From Comamonadaceae bacterium OH2545_COT-014 (GTDB lineage: Bacteria > Pseudomonadota > Gammaproteobacteria > Burkholderiales > Burkholderiaceae_C), in contig RQYR01000011.1 of assembly GCA_003859965.1 (NCBI GenBank), forward strand, positions 1 to 64,000: a stretch of 64,000 nucleotides of DNA, given 5' to 3'. A program made the position numbers and the translations under genes. The notes beneath the pieces were generated by a model, which worked only from the letters and a program-made list of their open reading frames with translations, ran no database searches and had not been told where the DNA came from. Shown here piece by piece: positions 17,585-26,153 of this stretch. Numbering within the stretch: the first letter of the stretch is position 1; the number at the start of each line of letters is the position of its first letter.

Positions 17585-20335
17585 ATGCGTGAAGGCACCA
17601 GCCCTGTCATCCGCCGCGCCGACTACGCCCCGCCCGCGTTTTGGATCGACACCGTGGCGCTCGGCTTCGACCTCGACCCGGCCAAGACGCGCGTGCTCAA
17701 CCGCATGACGCTGCGCCGCAACCCGGACGTGCCCGCGCAGCCGCTGCGGCTCGACGGCGAGGAGCTTCAGCTTTCGCGCGTGCTGGTCAATGGCCAGGGC
17801 TGCGCCTTCCGCATGGAAGGCAACGCGCTGGTGCTGGAAAGCCTGCCTGAAAACAACGAACCTTTCGAGCTGGAAGTCTTCACCACCTGCGCGCCCGAGA
17901 AAAACAGCCAGCTCATGGGCCTGTTCATGAGCGGCGGCGACTTCTTCACCCAGTGCGAGGCCGAGGGCTTCAGGCGCATCACCTACTTTCTGGACCGCCC
18001 CGACGTGATGGCCACCTACACCGTCACCCTGCGCGCCGACAAGGCCCGCTGGCCGGTGCTGCTGTCCAACGGCAACCTCATCGCGCAGGGCGATCTGGAA
18101 GACGGCCGCCACTACGCCACCTGGCACGACCCGCACAAAAAACCCAGCTACCTCTTCGCCCTGGTGGCGGGCAATCTGGTGGCGCGCGAGCAGCGCATCA
18201 CCACCCGCGCCGGCACCGACCATTTGCTGCAAGTGTTCGTGCGCCCGGGCGATCTGGACCAGACCGAGCACGCCATGCGCTCGCTCGTCGCCTCCATCGC
18301 GTGGGACGAGGCGCGCTTTGGCCTGCCGCTGGACCTGGAGCGCTTCATGGTCGTCGCCACCAGCGACTTCAACATGGGCGCCATGGAAAACAAGGGCCTG
18401 AACATCTTCAACACCAAGTACGTGCTGGCCAAGCCCGCCACCGCCACCGACGCCGACTTCGCCGGCGTGGAAAGCGTGATCGCCCACGAATACTTCCACA
18501 ACTGGACGGGCAACCGCGTCACCTGCCGCGACTGGTTCCAGCTCTCGCTCAAGGAAGGGCTGACCGTGTTCCGCGACCAGGAGTTCAGCCAGGACATGGC
18601 GGGCAGCCCCTCGGCCCGCGCGGTCAAGCGCATCGAGGACGTCATCGCCCTGCGCGCCAGCCAGTTCCCCGAAGACGCCGGCCCCCAAGCCCACCCCGTG
18701 CGGCCCGACGAATACCAGGAAATCAGCAACTTCTACACCACCACCATTTACGAAAAAGGCGCCGAAGTGGTGCGCCTTTACCAGACCCTGCTGGGCCGCG
18801 AAGGCTTCCGGCGCGGCATGGCCCTGTACTTTGAGCGCCACGACGGCCAGGCCGTCACCTGCGACGACTTCGCGCAATGCATGGCCGATGCCAACCCCGC
18901 CAGCGCCCTGCCCGCCCTGCTGCCGCAGTTCAAGCGCTGGTACGCCCAGGCCGGCACCCCCGTGCTCAGCGCCCACGGCCAGTACGACGCCGCCGCGCAC
19001 ACCTACACCCTCACCCTCAGCCAGCACACCGCGCCCACGCCCGGCCAGCCCGGCAAGCAGCCCCTGGTCATCCCCATGCAACTCGGCCTGCTCGGCCCCG
19101 ACGGGCAGGCGCTGCCCCTGCACGTCAGCGCCGACGCCCACACCCCCCTCATGGGCGAGCCCGGCGCCACCCAGTGCACCGCCGTGCTCACCACCGCGCA
19201 AAGCGTGCTCACCTTCCGCAACGTGCCCCACGCGCCCGTGCCCTCGCTGCTGCGCGGCTTCAGCGCCCCCGTGCAACTGCACGACGGCCTGGACGCCCCG
19301 CAGCGGCTGCACCTGCTGGCGCACGACAGCGACCCCTTCAACCGCTGGGAAGCCGCGCAGCGCCTGGCCCTGCAGATCGCTATCGAAAACATAGCTTCTC
19401 AGGCAGAACCCGTCTGCGACAAGCCGTTAAATGATGCCTACATCGCCGCCCTGCGCACGGTGCTGCGCCACCCGCAGCTCGACCCCGCCTTCAAGGCGCT
19501 GACACTCACCCTGCCCACCGAAGCCTACGTCGCCGAGCAGCTCGACGGCGCCGTCAACCCCCAGCGCGTGCACGCCGTCTGCCAGGCCATGGCCCGGCAG
19601 CTCGCGCACGCGCTGGCCGCCGACTGGCAATGGGCCTGGCAGCAGCACCACGACAGCGGCGCCTACCGGCCCGACGCCGCCGGCAGCGGCCGCCGCGCCC
19701 TGGCCGCGCTGGCCCTGTCCATGCTCTGCCTGCACGCCCGCGCCACAGACGACGCCGTCTGGCCCGGCAAGGCCTACCAGCGTTTCAAGGACGCCGGCAA
19801 CATGACCGACCGCCTGGGCGCCCTGGCCGCCCTCGTCAACGCCCGCCACCCGCTGGCCGAGCCCGCGCTGGCGCGCTTTCACGCCCTGTTCGCGCACGAG
19901 CCGCTGGCGCTGGACAAATGGTTCGCCCTGCAGGCGCGCACACCCGACCACGGCGGCGACGTGCTGCCCCTGGTGCGCCAGCTCATGCGCCACCCCGACT
20001 TCAGCCTGAAAAACCCCAACCGCGCGCGCGCCCTCGTCTACGCTTACTGCCTGGCCAACCCGGCCGCCTTTCACCGCCCGGACGCGGCGGGCTACGCCTT
20101 CTGGGCCGAACAGGTGCTGGCGCTGGACGCCCTCAACCCGCAGGTCGCCGCCCGCCTGGCGCGCGCGCTGGACCGCTGGGCCACCCTGGCCGAGCCCTTG
20201 CGCACCGCCGCCCGCGCCGCCCTCAAGCGCGTGGCCGCCCACCCCACCCTCAGCAAGGACGTGCGTGAAATCGTGACCCGCGCGCTGGGCGAAGCGCCGG
20301 GCGACGCTCAGGCCGCCTCTGCCGGCAGCCGTTGA
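17585..20335 (+). CDS. pepN: Aminopeptidase N
   Basis: A 916-residue M1 zinc metallopeptidase that trims N-terminal residues from cytoplasmic peptides. The exopeptidase motif GAMEN is at 265-269. The zinc motif HEYFH is at 301-305, with the third ligand Glu in KEGLTVF downstream. The C-terminal helical domain is complete. Around residues 599-618 a lower-GC insert begins Ala-Ile-Glu-Asn-Ile-Ala, encoded by an 18-nt repeat core. The stop codon TGA is fused to the left end of a dispersed repeat (TGAGAGCCTGTTC), so the repeat may have set the present C-terminus. Confidence 0.95.
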   Translation: MREGTSPVIRRADYAPPAFWIDTVALGFDLDPAKTRVLNRMTLRRNPDVPAQPLRLDGEELQLSRVLVNGQGCAFRMEGNALVLESLPENNEPFELEVFTTCAPEKNSQLMGLFMSGGDFFTQCEAEGFRRITYFLDRPDVMATYTVTLRADKARWPVLLSNGNLIAQGDLEDGRHYATWHDPHKKPSYLFALVAGNLVAREQRITTRAGTDHLLQVFVRPGDLDQTEHAMRSLVASIAWDEARFGLPLDLERFMVVATSDFNMGAMENKGLNIFNTKYVLAKPATATDADFAGVESVIAHEYFHNWTGNRVTCRDWFQLSLKEGLTVFRDQEFSQDMAGSPSARAVKRIEDVIALRASQFPEDAGPQAHPVRPDEYQEISNFYTTTIYEKGAEVVRLYQTLLGREGFRRGMALYFERHDGQAVTCDDFAQCMADANPASALPALLPQFKRWYAQAGTPVLSAHGQYDAAAHTYTLTLSQHTAPTPGQPGKQPLVIPMQLGLLGPDGQALPLHVSADAHTPLMGEPGATQCTAVLTTAQSVLTFRNVPHAPVPSLLRGFSAPVQLHDGLDAPQRLHLLAHDSDPFNRWEAAQRLALQIAIENIASQAEPVCDKPLNDAYIAALRTVLRHPQLDPAFKALTLTLPTEAYVAEQLDGAVNPQRVHAVCQAMARQLAHALAADWQWAWQQHHDSGAYRPDAAGSGRRALAALALSMLCLHARATDDAVWPGKAYQRFKDAGNMTDRLGALAALVNARHPLAEPALARFHALFAHEPLALDKWFALQARTPDHGGDVLPLVRQLMRHPDFSLKNPNRARALVYAYCLANPAAFHRPDAAGYAFWAEQVLALDALNPQVAARLARALDRWATLAEPLRTAARAALKRVAAHPTLSKDVREIVTRALGEAPGDAQAASAGSR
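19379..19396 (+). repeat. 18-nt palindromic core inside pepN
   Basis: GCTATCGAAAACATAGCT encodes AIENIA at residues 599-604. The next 35 bp are also less GC-rich than the flanks. Confidence 0.6.
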
Positions 20336-20480
20336 GAGCCTGTTCAAAATCTCGGCGCGAGCGGGCAAAAAGCGGCTTGGGATGGAACGCAAAGCGCAAG
20401 ACACCAAGGCCTTGCAACGCCGCAGGCCGCCCCCATCCGCTTCATTGCCAGCCGTGCAGAGACTTTCAGAAACTCAACCC
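20335..20480 (+). repeat. Dispersed terminal-inverted-repeat element copy
   Basis: The left end AGAGCCTGTTCAAAA is followed by ATCTCGGCGCGAG and AAGCGGCTTGGGATG, nearly identical to the copy at 39999. The right end is decayed (only an ACTTTCAGAAACTC-like stretch is recognisable). Its first base is the last base of the pepN stop codon. Confidence 0.6.
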
Positions 20481-20527
20481 GGCACATTGCAGACCGCTAC
20501 CCCCCCACTCATCACAGGACGCCTTTC

Positions 20528-21571
20528 ATGAACAAAACCATCTCCCTGACCCGCTACCTCGTTGAAAAGCAGCGCGTGGGCGGGCACATTCCGCCCGAGC
20601 TGCGCCTGCTCATTGAAGTGGTGGCGCGCGCCTGCAAGCGCATCTCCATCAGCATCAACAAAGGCGCGCTGGGCGGCGTGCTGGGCAGCGCGGACACCGA
20701 GAACGTGCAGGGCGAGGTGCAGAAAAAGCTGGACATCATCGCCAACGAGGTGCTGATCGAGGCCAATGAGTGGGGCGGCCACCTGGCGGCCATGGCCTCG
20801 GAGGAAATGGACGGCATCTACGCCGTGCCCAACCGCTTTCCCCAGGGCGAATACCTGCTGATGTTCGACCCGCTGGACGGCTCCAGCAACATCGACGTCA
20901 ACGTCAGCATCGGCACCATCTTCTCGGTGCTGCGCAAGCAAAACGACGACCCCGAAACCGTCGAGCCGGTGTGCGAGCAGGACTTTCTGCAACCCGGCAA
21001 GCAGCAGGTGGCCGCCGGCTATTGCGTCTATGGCCCGCAGACCACGCTGGTGCTGACCGTGGGCGATGGCGTGGCCATGTTCACGCTCGACCGCGAGCAA
21101 GGCTCCTGGGTGCTCACGCAGGATCAGGTGCGCATCCCCGAGGACACCAGGGAATTTGCCATCAACATGAGCAACATGCGCCACTGGGACGCGCCCGTGC
21201 GCCGCTACATCGACGAATGCCTGCAAGGCAAGGACGGCCCGCGCGGCAAGGACTTCAACATGCGCTGGATCGCCTCCATGGTGGCCGACGTGCACCGCAT
21301 CCTCACGCGCGGCGGCATCTTCATGTACCCCTGGGACAAGCGCGAGCCGCACAAGCCCGGCAAGCTGCGCCTGATGTACGAGGCCAACCCCATGGGCTGG
21401 CTGGTGGAGCAAGCCGGCGGCGCCGCCACCAACGGCCGCCAGCGCATCCTGGACCTGCACCCCACGCAACTGCACGAGCGCGTGAGCGTCATCCTGGGCA
21501 GCAGAAACGAAGTGGAGCGCGTGACCGCCTACCACCGCGAAGCCGCAGCGGACGGCACTTCCGCCGCCTGA
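20528..21571 (+). CDS. fbp: Fructose-1,6-bisphosphatase class I
   Basis: A 347-residue gluconeogenic enzyme that hydrolyses fructose 1,6-bisphosphate to fructose 6-phosphate. The metal/phosphate signature [13 protein letters not shown] (about 114-126) and the C-terminal active-site stretch [12 protein letters not shown] are clear. The short extension after [12 protein letters not shown] is low complexity. It lies alone between a dispersed repeat and a convergent terminator. The ATG follows an AGGAC ribosome-binding site. Confidence 0.95.
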   Translation: MNKTISLTRYLVEKQRVGGHIPPELRLLIEVVARACKRISISINKGALGGVLGSADTENVQGEVQKKLDIIANEVLIEANEWGGHLAAMASEEMDGIYAVPNRFPQGEYLLMFDPLDGSSNIDVNVSIGTIFSVLRKQNDDPETVEPVCEQDFLQPGKQQVAAGYCVYGPQTTLVLTVGDGVAMFTLDREQGSWVLTQDQVRIPEDTREFAINMSNMRHWDAPVRRYIDECLQGKDGPRGKDFNMRWIASMVADVHRILTRGGIFMYPWDKREPHKPGKLRLMYEANPMGWLVEQAGGAATNGRQRILDLHPTQLHERVSVILGSRNEVERVTAYHREAAADGTSAA

Positions 21572-21650
21572 GCAGGCACGCGGCCCGTGGCCTGGCCCAT
21601 CCACCCCGGGCCAGCGCACAGCCAGGCGCCGGCCTGCTGCTGGCGCACCA

Positions 21651-21691
21651 TGAAAAAACCGCCTGCGGCTCGCGCCTAGGCGGTTTTTTCA
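21651..21691. terminator. Bidirectional terminator between fbp and rplS
   Basis: AAAAAACCGCCT (21653-21664) pairs with AGGCGGTTTTTT (21678-21689), giving U tracts on both strands between convergent genes. Confidence 0.9.
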
Positions 21692-21736
21692 TGGCCCGGC
21701 CCGCTGCTGCGTGAGCAGGCCGGGGACATTTGCCCA

Positions 21737-22126
21737 TCAAGCCGTCGCGTCGGACACCTGCTTGGCCACGCGGCTGGGCAATTTTTCCTTGATGCGGGCA
21801 CTCTTGCCGCTGCGCTCACGCAGGTAGTACAGCTTGGCGCGGCGCACGTCGCCACGGCGCTTCACTTCAATGCTGGCGATCAGCGGGCTGTAAGTCTGGA
21901 ACGTGCGCTCCACGCCTTCGCCGCTGGAGATCTTGCGCACCGTGAAGCCGCTGTTCAGGCCGCGATTGCGCTTGGCGATCACCACGCCTTCATAAGCCTG
22001 CACACGCTTGCGGTTGCCTTCGACCACGTTGACGTTCACCACCACGGTGTCGCCGGGGGCGAACTCGGGGATTTTCTTGCCGAGGCGTTCGATTTCCTCT
22101 TTTTCGAGGGTCTGGATCAGGTTCAT
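21737..22126 (-). CDS. rplS: 50S ribosomal protein L19
   Basis: A 129-residue ribosomal protein at the 30S-50S interface. It is recognised by [40 protein letters not shown] and [19 protein letters not shown]19 is normally the last gene of rpsP-rimM-trmD-rplS. Here the region immediately upstream holds a terminator and a CoA-transferase gene, so rplS has been separated from trmD and must have its own promoter in 22127-22340. Confidence 0.97.
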   Translation of the reverse strand: MNLIQTLEKEEIERLGKKIPEFAPGDTVVVNVNVVEGNRKRVQAYEGVVIAKRNRGLNSGFTVRKISSGEGVERTFQTYSPLIASIEVKRRGDVRRAKLYYLRERSGKSARIKEKLPSRVAKQVSDATA

Positions 22127-22340
22127 GGTTTCCTCATGGCTCGATCATGCACGCGCTACACAAAAGGCGGCCAGCGTCCGGAAACATCTTCCGGGCTGTT
22201 TGGTATGCCGCGGCCGGCAGAGGATCGAAAAGCCCGCCATTATAGCCAGAGCCACGTATCCGCTAAGGCTTGCATGATTTCCGGTCGCCATGTCCAGCTG
22301 AGCGCAGCAGCCGTTGTCGAGGCTGCGGGTCAAATCAGCA

Positions 22341-22376
22341 TAAAAAAGGCCGCCAAGGCAATAACCATGCGGCCTA
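22341..22376 (-). terminator. Terminator of the CoA-transferase gene
   Basis: On the minus strand AGGCCGC pairs with GCGGCCT around a 15-nt loop, followed by T6 (A6 run at 22342-22347 on the plus strand). It lies just past the CoA-transferase stop at 22400. Confidence 0.8.
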
Positions 22377-22378
22377 TT

Positions 22379-22396
22379 GGTATTATTTTTGTAGCA
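22379..22396. repeat. 18-nt palindromic core after the CoA-transferase gene
   Basis: GGTATTATTTTTGTAGCA, a variant with GG at the first two positions, squeezed between the terminator stem and the stop codon at 22400. Confidence 0.45.
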
Positions 22397-22399
22397 AAT

Positions 22400-23959
22400 T
22401 CACTGGTTGCGCATGTGGCCGGTCTGCACGTAGCGCTGGTGCCAGGACAGGGCTTCGGTCAGCAGGTGCGGCGTGTGCTGACCAATGGCGCCAGCCTGGG
22501 CGCGGGCCAGGTAGTCGCGCAGGGCGTCGCGGTAGTCGGGGTGGGCGCACTGGTCGATGACGCGGCGGGCGCGCTGCACGGGGGCCAGGCCGCGCAGGTC
22601 GGCCAGACCTTGCTCGGTGACGATGACCTGCACGTCGTGCTCCGTGTGGTCGATGTGCGAAACCATGGGCACGATGCAGGAGATGCTGCCGCCCTTGGCG
22701 ACCGAGGGCGTCATGAAGATGGACAGGTAGGCGTTGCGGGCGAAGTCGCCCGAGCCGCCGATGCCGTTCATGATGGCGCTGCCCATCAGGTGCGTGCTGT
22801 TGACGTTGCCGTAGATGTCGGCCTCGATCAGCGCGTTCATCGCGATCAGCCCCATGCGGCGGATCAGCTCCGGGTGGTTGCTGATTTCCTGCGGACGCAG
22901 CAGGATGCGGGGCTTGAGTTCGTCGATATGGGCGTTGAAGTACTCGGTGGCCTCGGGGCTGAGCGAGAGCGCGGTGGATGAGGCAAAGCTGAGCTTGCCG
23001 GACTTGAGCATCTCCAGCATGCCGTCTTGCAGCACCTCGGTGTAGGCGGTCATGCCCTCGAAGGGGCTTTGGTTGAGACCGTCGAGCACGGCGTTGGCAA
23101 TGTTGCCCACGCCCGATTGCAGCGGCAGCAGGTTCTTGGGCAGGCGGCCCATCTTCACCTCGTGCTGCAAAAAGTCGATGATGTGGCCGGCGATGCGGCG
23201 CGAGTTCTCGTCCGGCGGGGTGAAGGGGCTGTTGCGGTCGGGCGCGTCGGTGAGCACCACGGCAATCACCTTGTCCGGGTCGCAACGCAGGTAGGGCTCG
23301 CCAATGCGGTCGCCGGGGCCGGTCATGGGAATGGGCTGGCGGTACGGCGGCAGGCGGGTGCCGTAGTAGATGTCGTGCATGCCCTCCAGCGCCGGGTTCT
23401 GCCAGCGGTTGACTTCCAGAATGACATGGTCGGCCTGGTCGATCCAGGTCTTGTTGTTGCCCACCGAGGTGGTGGGGATGAGCCGCCCGTCGGGCAGCAC
23501 GCCGACCACCTCGATCACGGCCACGTTCAGGTGGCCCAGAAAGCCGAACCAGACGAACTGGCCCACGTGCGACAGGTGCATGTCCACGTACTGCATCTGG
23601 CCGCTGTTGATGCGCGCGCGCGTGGTGGGGTCGGACTGGTAGGGCAGGCGCATGTCCACGCCTTCCACCTTGGCCAGCGCGCCGTCCAGCTCGGGCGCGG
23701 TGGACGCGCCCGTCCACAGGCCGATGCGAAACGGCTCGCCCGCTGCGTGCGCCGTCTCAATGCGGCGCGCCAGCGCCTGCGGCACGGCCTTGGGATAGCC
23801 CGCGCCGGTGAAGCCGCTCATGCCCACGTTGAAACCGGGCCGGATCAGCGCGGCCGCTTCGTCGGCCGACATGACCTTGCCGCGCAGGCCGGCGTGCTGA
23901 ATGCGCTCCAGCGCCGAATCGCCGCCCGGGGCGGCAGGTTTTTTAACCACGGTGTCCAT
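22400..23959 (-). CDS. Acetyl-CoA hydrolase/succinyl-CoA:acetate CoA-transferase family
   Basis: A 519-residue class I CoA-transferase-like enzyme with the two AcetylCoA hydrolase domains. Recognisable parts are the N-terminal GMSGFTGAGYPKAVP, GVGNIANAVLDGL, the probable active-site Glu in YTEVLQDGMLEML and the C-terminal QVIVTEQGLADLRGL. Family members move CoA between acetate, propionate and succinate, or hydrolyse acyl-CoA. With the methylmalonyl-CoA operon in the same window, a propionyl-CoA/succinate exchange is possible but unproven. A hairpin at 24001-24034 and a T7 tract lie between it and the upstream ank gene. The start is ATG at 23957-23959. Confidence 0.88.
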   Translation of the reverse strand: MDTVVKKPAAPGGDSALERIQHAGLRGKVMSADEAAALIRPGFNVGMSGFTGAGYPKAVPQALARRIETAHAAGEPFRIGLWTGASTAPELDGALAKVEGVDMRLPYQSDPTTRARINSGQMQYVDMHLSHVGQFVWFGFLGHLNVAVIEVVGVLPDGRLIPTTSVGNNKTWIDQADHVILEVNRWQNPALEGMHDIYYGTRLPPYRQPIPMTGPGDRIGEPYLRCDPDKVIAVVLTDAPDRNSPFTPPDENSRRIAGHIIDFLQHEVKMGRLPKNLLPLQSGVGNIANAVLDGLNQSPFEGMTAYTEVLQDGMLEMLKSGKLSFASSTALSLSPEATEYFNAHIDELKPRILLRPQEISNHPELIRRMGLIAMNALIEADIYGNVNSTHLMGSAIMNGIGGSGDFARNAYLSIFMTPSVAKGGSISCIVPMVSHIDHTEHDVQVIVTEQGLADLRGLAPVQRARRVIDQCAHPDYRDALRDYLARAQAGAIGQHTPHLLTEALSWHQRYVQTGHMRNQ

Positions 23960-24000
23960 GAATCAGATCCCAGCAAAAAAAGAAAGCCAGACAAGGCGCG

Positions 24001-24034
24001 GCGCCCGCCGTTCCATCAGGGAAACGGCGGGCGC
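24001..24034 (-). terminator. Strong GC hairpin upstream of the CoA-transferase gene
   Basis: Perfect 12-bp arms GCGCCCGCCGTT (24001-24012) and AACGGCGGGCGC (24023-24034). On the minus strand a T7 tract follows about 20 nt later (23975-23981), too far for a textbook terminator. It could end the tatD-ank transcript or act as a leader structure for the CoA-transferase gene. Confidence 0.45.
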
Positions 24035-24175
24035 CGGCCTAGGGAAAACCCTTGGATTTTAAAGGGGCGACCCGGTGCAAAGGCTGAGCCGAATCAAAGA
24101 CAGCGCCTGACGCCCCACGACCCGCAGCGTGGCCGCGCGCGGGGCGCGAACCCGGCCCGCACGGGGGCCGCCAAG

Positions 24176-24838
24176 CTACCACTGCCCGCGCGGCGCGGCG
24201 GGCATCTGGGCGCGCTGCGCCTGGGTGAGCAGTTGCACGGCGTCGGGGCGCTGGTAGTGGCGCGCGAAGTCGAGCGCGCTCATGCCTTTCTGGTTGCGCA
24301 TGGCGGTGTCGGCCCCGGCTTGCAACAGGTATTTCACGGCTTCGGGGCTGCCAAAGCCGGCGGCCATCATCAACGGCGTGGTGCCATTGGGGGACTGGGC
24401 GTCGATGAACGCATGTTCCTCCAACAGCAAGGCCATCATGGGCACCTGCCCCCTGGAGGCGGCGTAGTGCAGCGGCGTCCAGCCGGGTTTGTTCACATCG
24501 GCGCCCAGGGCAATCAGGCGCCGGGCCACGTCGAGCTGGCCCTTGAGCGCGGCCATCATCAGCGGGCTTTCATCGGTGGCGTTGCGCGCCTCGGGCTGCA
24601 GGCGGGGCGAAGCCAGCAGCACCTGCGCCACTTTCATCGACTCTTCCTGCAACGCCAGGTAAAGGCCGGGCGCGCCGCGTTCGTCGCGCGTGTTGGGGTC
24701 CATGCCGCGCGCCAGCAGGTTTTGCATGGCGATGTCGTTGTCGGCCTTGATGGCGCGGACGAATTCGCCCGTGCTCTGCGCCAGGGCGCCAGTGGCGGCC
24801 AGCAACAGGGCCAGCGCGGACAGGGTGATGCGTTTCAT
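24176..24838 (-). CDS. Exported ankyrin-repeat protein
   Basis: 220 residues. A Sec signal peptide (1-20, ending ATGALA) is followed by about four to five ankyrin repeats (about 40-205), recognised by SPLMMAALKGQLDVARRLIA, GWTPLHYAASRGQVPMMALL and TTPLMMAAGFGSPEAVKYLL. Periplasmic ankyrin proteins are generally protein-binding; the partner here is unknown. The start ATG overlaps the tatD stop (ATGA, 24835-24838), so it is the last gene of the mltG-to-tatD string. Confidence 0.9.
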   Translation of the reverse strand: MKRITLSALALLLAATGALAQSTGEFVRAIKADNDIAMQNLLARGMDPNTRDERGAPGLYLALQEESMKVAQVLLASPRLQPEARNATDESPLMMAALKGQLDVARRLIALGADVNKPGWTPLHYAASRGQVPMMALLLEEHAFIDAQSPNGTTPLMMAAGFGSPEAVKYLLQAGADTAMRNQKGMSALDFARHYQRPDAVQLLTQAQRAQMPAAPRGQW

Positions 24839-25644
24839 GCGCGGACTTTCGTGAAAAGACGGCTGAAATTGTCGCTGCTGACGCGCGCCACATGCTCGAC
24901 GCTGGCGCCGCGCAGCTCGGCCAGGCGCGCGGCCACGTGCGGCACATAGGCGGGCGTGTTGGTCTTGCCGCGGTGCGGCACGGGAGCGAGATAAGGGCTG
25001 TCGGTCTCGATCAGCAGGCGGTCGTCAGGCACCAGCTTGGCCACTTCGTGCAGCTCGTGCGCGCTCTTGAAGGTGACGATGCCGGAAAACGACACGTAAA
25101 AGCCCATGTCCAGCGCGGCGCGCGCTACGGCGCGCGTTTCGGTGAAGCAGTGGAACACGCCGCCGGCGCACGCGGCGTCGCCAGCGCCCTCGCCTTCTTC
25201 GCGCAAGATGGCCAGGGTGTCATCAGATGCAGCGCGGGTGTGAATGACCAGCGGCAGGCGCACGGCGCGGGCGGCGCGGATGTGGGTGCGAAAGCGCTGG
25301 CGCTGCCACTCCAGGTCGGCCACGCTGCGGCCGCCCTTGCGCTCCTGCATCTGGTAGTAGTCCAGCCCCGTTTCGCCAATGGCCACCACGCGCGGCGCGG
25401 CGGCGGCGGCTTGCAGCTCGGCCTGGCTGGGCTCGTGCACGCCTTCGCTGTCGGGGTGCACGCCCACGGTGGCCCAGAAGTTGTCATGCGCATCGGCCAG
25501 CGCCTGCACGGCGGGGAATTCTTCCATCGTGGTGCAGATGCACAGCGCGCGCGTGACCTGCGCCGCCGCCATGGCCGCGCGGATGGCCGGCAAATCGTGC
25601 GCCAGTTCGGGATAGCTGAGGTGGCAGTGGGAATCGGTGAACAC
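24835..25644 (-). CDS. TatD-family metal-dependent DNase
   Basis: A TIM-barrel hydrolase of about 269 residues. Metal ligands are visible in TDSHCHL (start), IGETGLDYY, LPLVIHTR, GVFHCF and LIETDSPYLAP. TatD/YcfH proteins have DNase activity. The GTG at 25642-25644 places the family motif at the N-terminus; a TTG at 25686 would add 14 residues with no similarity. It sits in the conserved mltG-tmk-holB-pilZ-tatD order also known from Pseudomonas. Confidence 0.92.
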   Translation of the reverse strand: MFTDSHCHLSYPELAHDLPAIRAAMAAAQVTRALCICTTMEEFPAVQALADAHDNFWATVGVHPDSEGVHEPSQAELQAAAAAPRVVAIGETGLDYYQMQERKGGRSVADLEWQRQRFRTHIRAARAVRLPLVIHTRAASDDTLAILREEGEGAGDAACAGGVFHCFTETRAVARAALDMGFYVSFSGIVTFKSAHELHEVAKLVPDDRLLIETDSPYLAPVPHRGKTNTPAYVPHVAARLAELRGASVEHVARVSSDNFSRLFTKVRA

Positions 25645-25705
25645 GAAACAAAGCGCCGGGGCGCATGGCCCCGGCCAGTGGGTCAAACGGGAGTCAGCCC
25701 GGCAG

Positions 25706-26077
25706 TCAGATGGTCTGGGTGGGCCGGTCGGAGTTCAGGGCGTTGCCCAGAATCATCTCGATGCGGGTTTTGAGCTGCTCGGCCTTTTCGTCCTTGGGAA
25801 AACGGATGCCAATGCCCTGCGTGCGGTTGGCGGTGGAGCGCGCCGGGGTAATCCAGGCCACCTTGCCCGCGATGGGGTAGCGCTGCGGGTCGTCCGGCAG
25901 GGTGATGAGCACGTAGATATCGTCGCCCAGACGGTGTTCGCGCGTGCTGGGGATGAAGATGCCGCCCTCGGTGAACATGGGTATGTAGGCGGCGTACAAC
26001 GCGCCTTTTTCCTTGATGGCCAGCTGGATGACGCTGGGGCGCGGCGTGCTGGGCGGGGCAACGGGCGAGAGGCTCAT
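25706..26077 (-). CDS. pilZ: Type IV pilus PilZ-domain protein
   Basis: 123 residues with a single PilZ domain: SVIQLAIKEKGALYAAYIP, TEGGIFIPS, GDDIYVLITLPD and IAGKVAWITP. It resembles the founding PilZ of Pseudomonas, which is needed for type IV pilus assembly and lacks the RxxxR motif for cyclic-di-GMP. That motif is also not evident here, so a protein-interaction role is more likely than second-messenger binding. The start at 26077 is favoured by homology; an ATG at 26110 is also possible. It lies between holB and tatD. Confidence 0.9.
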   Translation of the reverse strand: MSLSPVAPPSTPRPSVIQLAIKEKGALYAAYIPMFTEGGIFIPSTREHRLGDDIYVLITLPDDPQRYPIAGKVAWITPARSTANRTQGIGIRFPKDEKAEQLKTRIEMILGNALNSDRPTQTI

Positions 26078-26153
26078 GGCGGAAACGCTTTCAATGGGTT
26101 GGCGTGCCATGGCCCGCCTGCGGCAAACGGGCCGCAAGGGCGGCGGGCCGGGT

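Noticed and set aside
17543-19324. 593-codon minus-strand open frame opposite pepN
   Set aside because: Complement of the pepN catalytic domain, which has an intact HEYFH motif on the plus strand.
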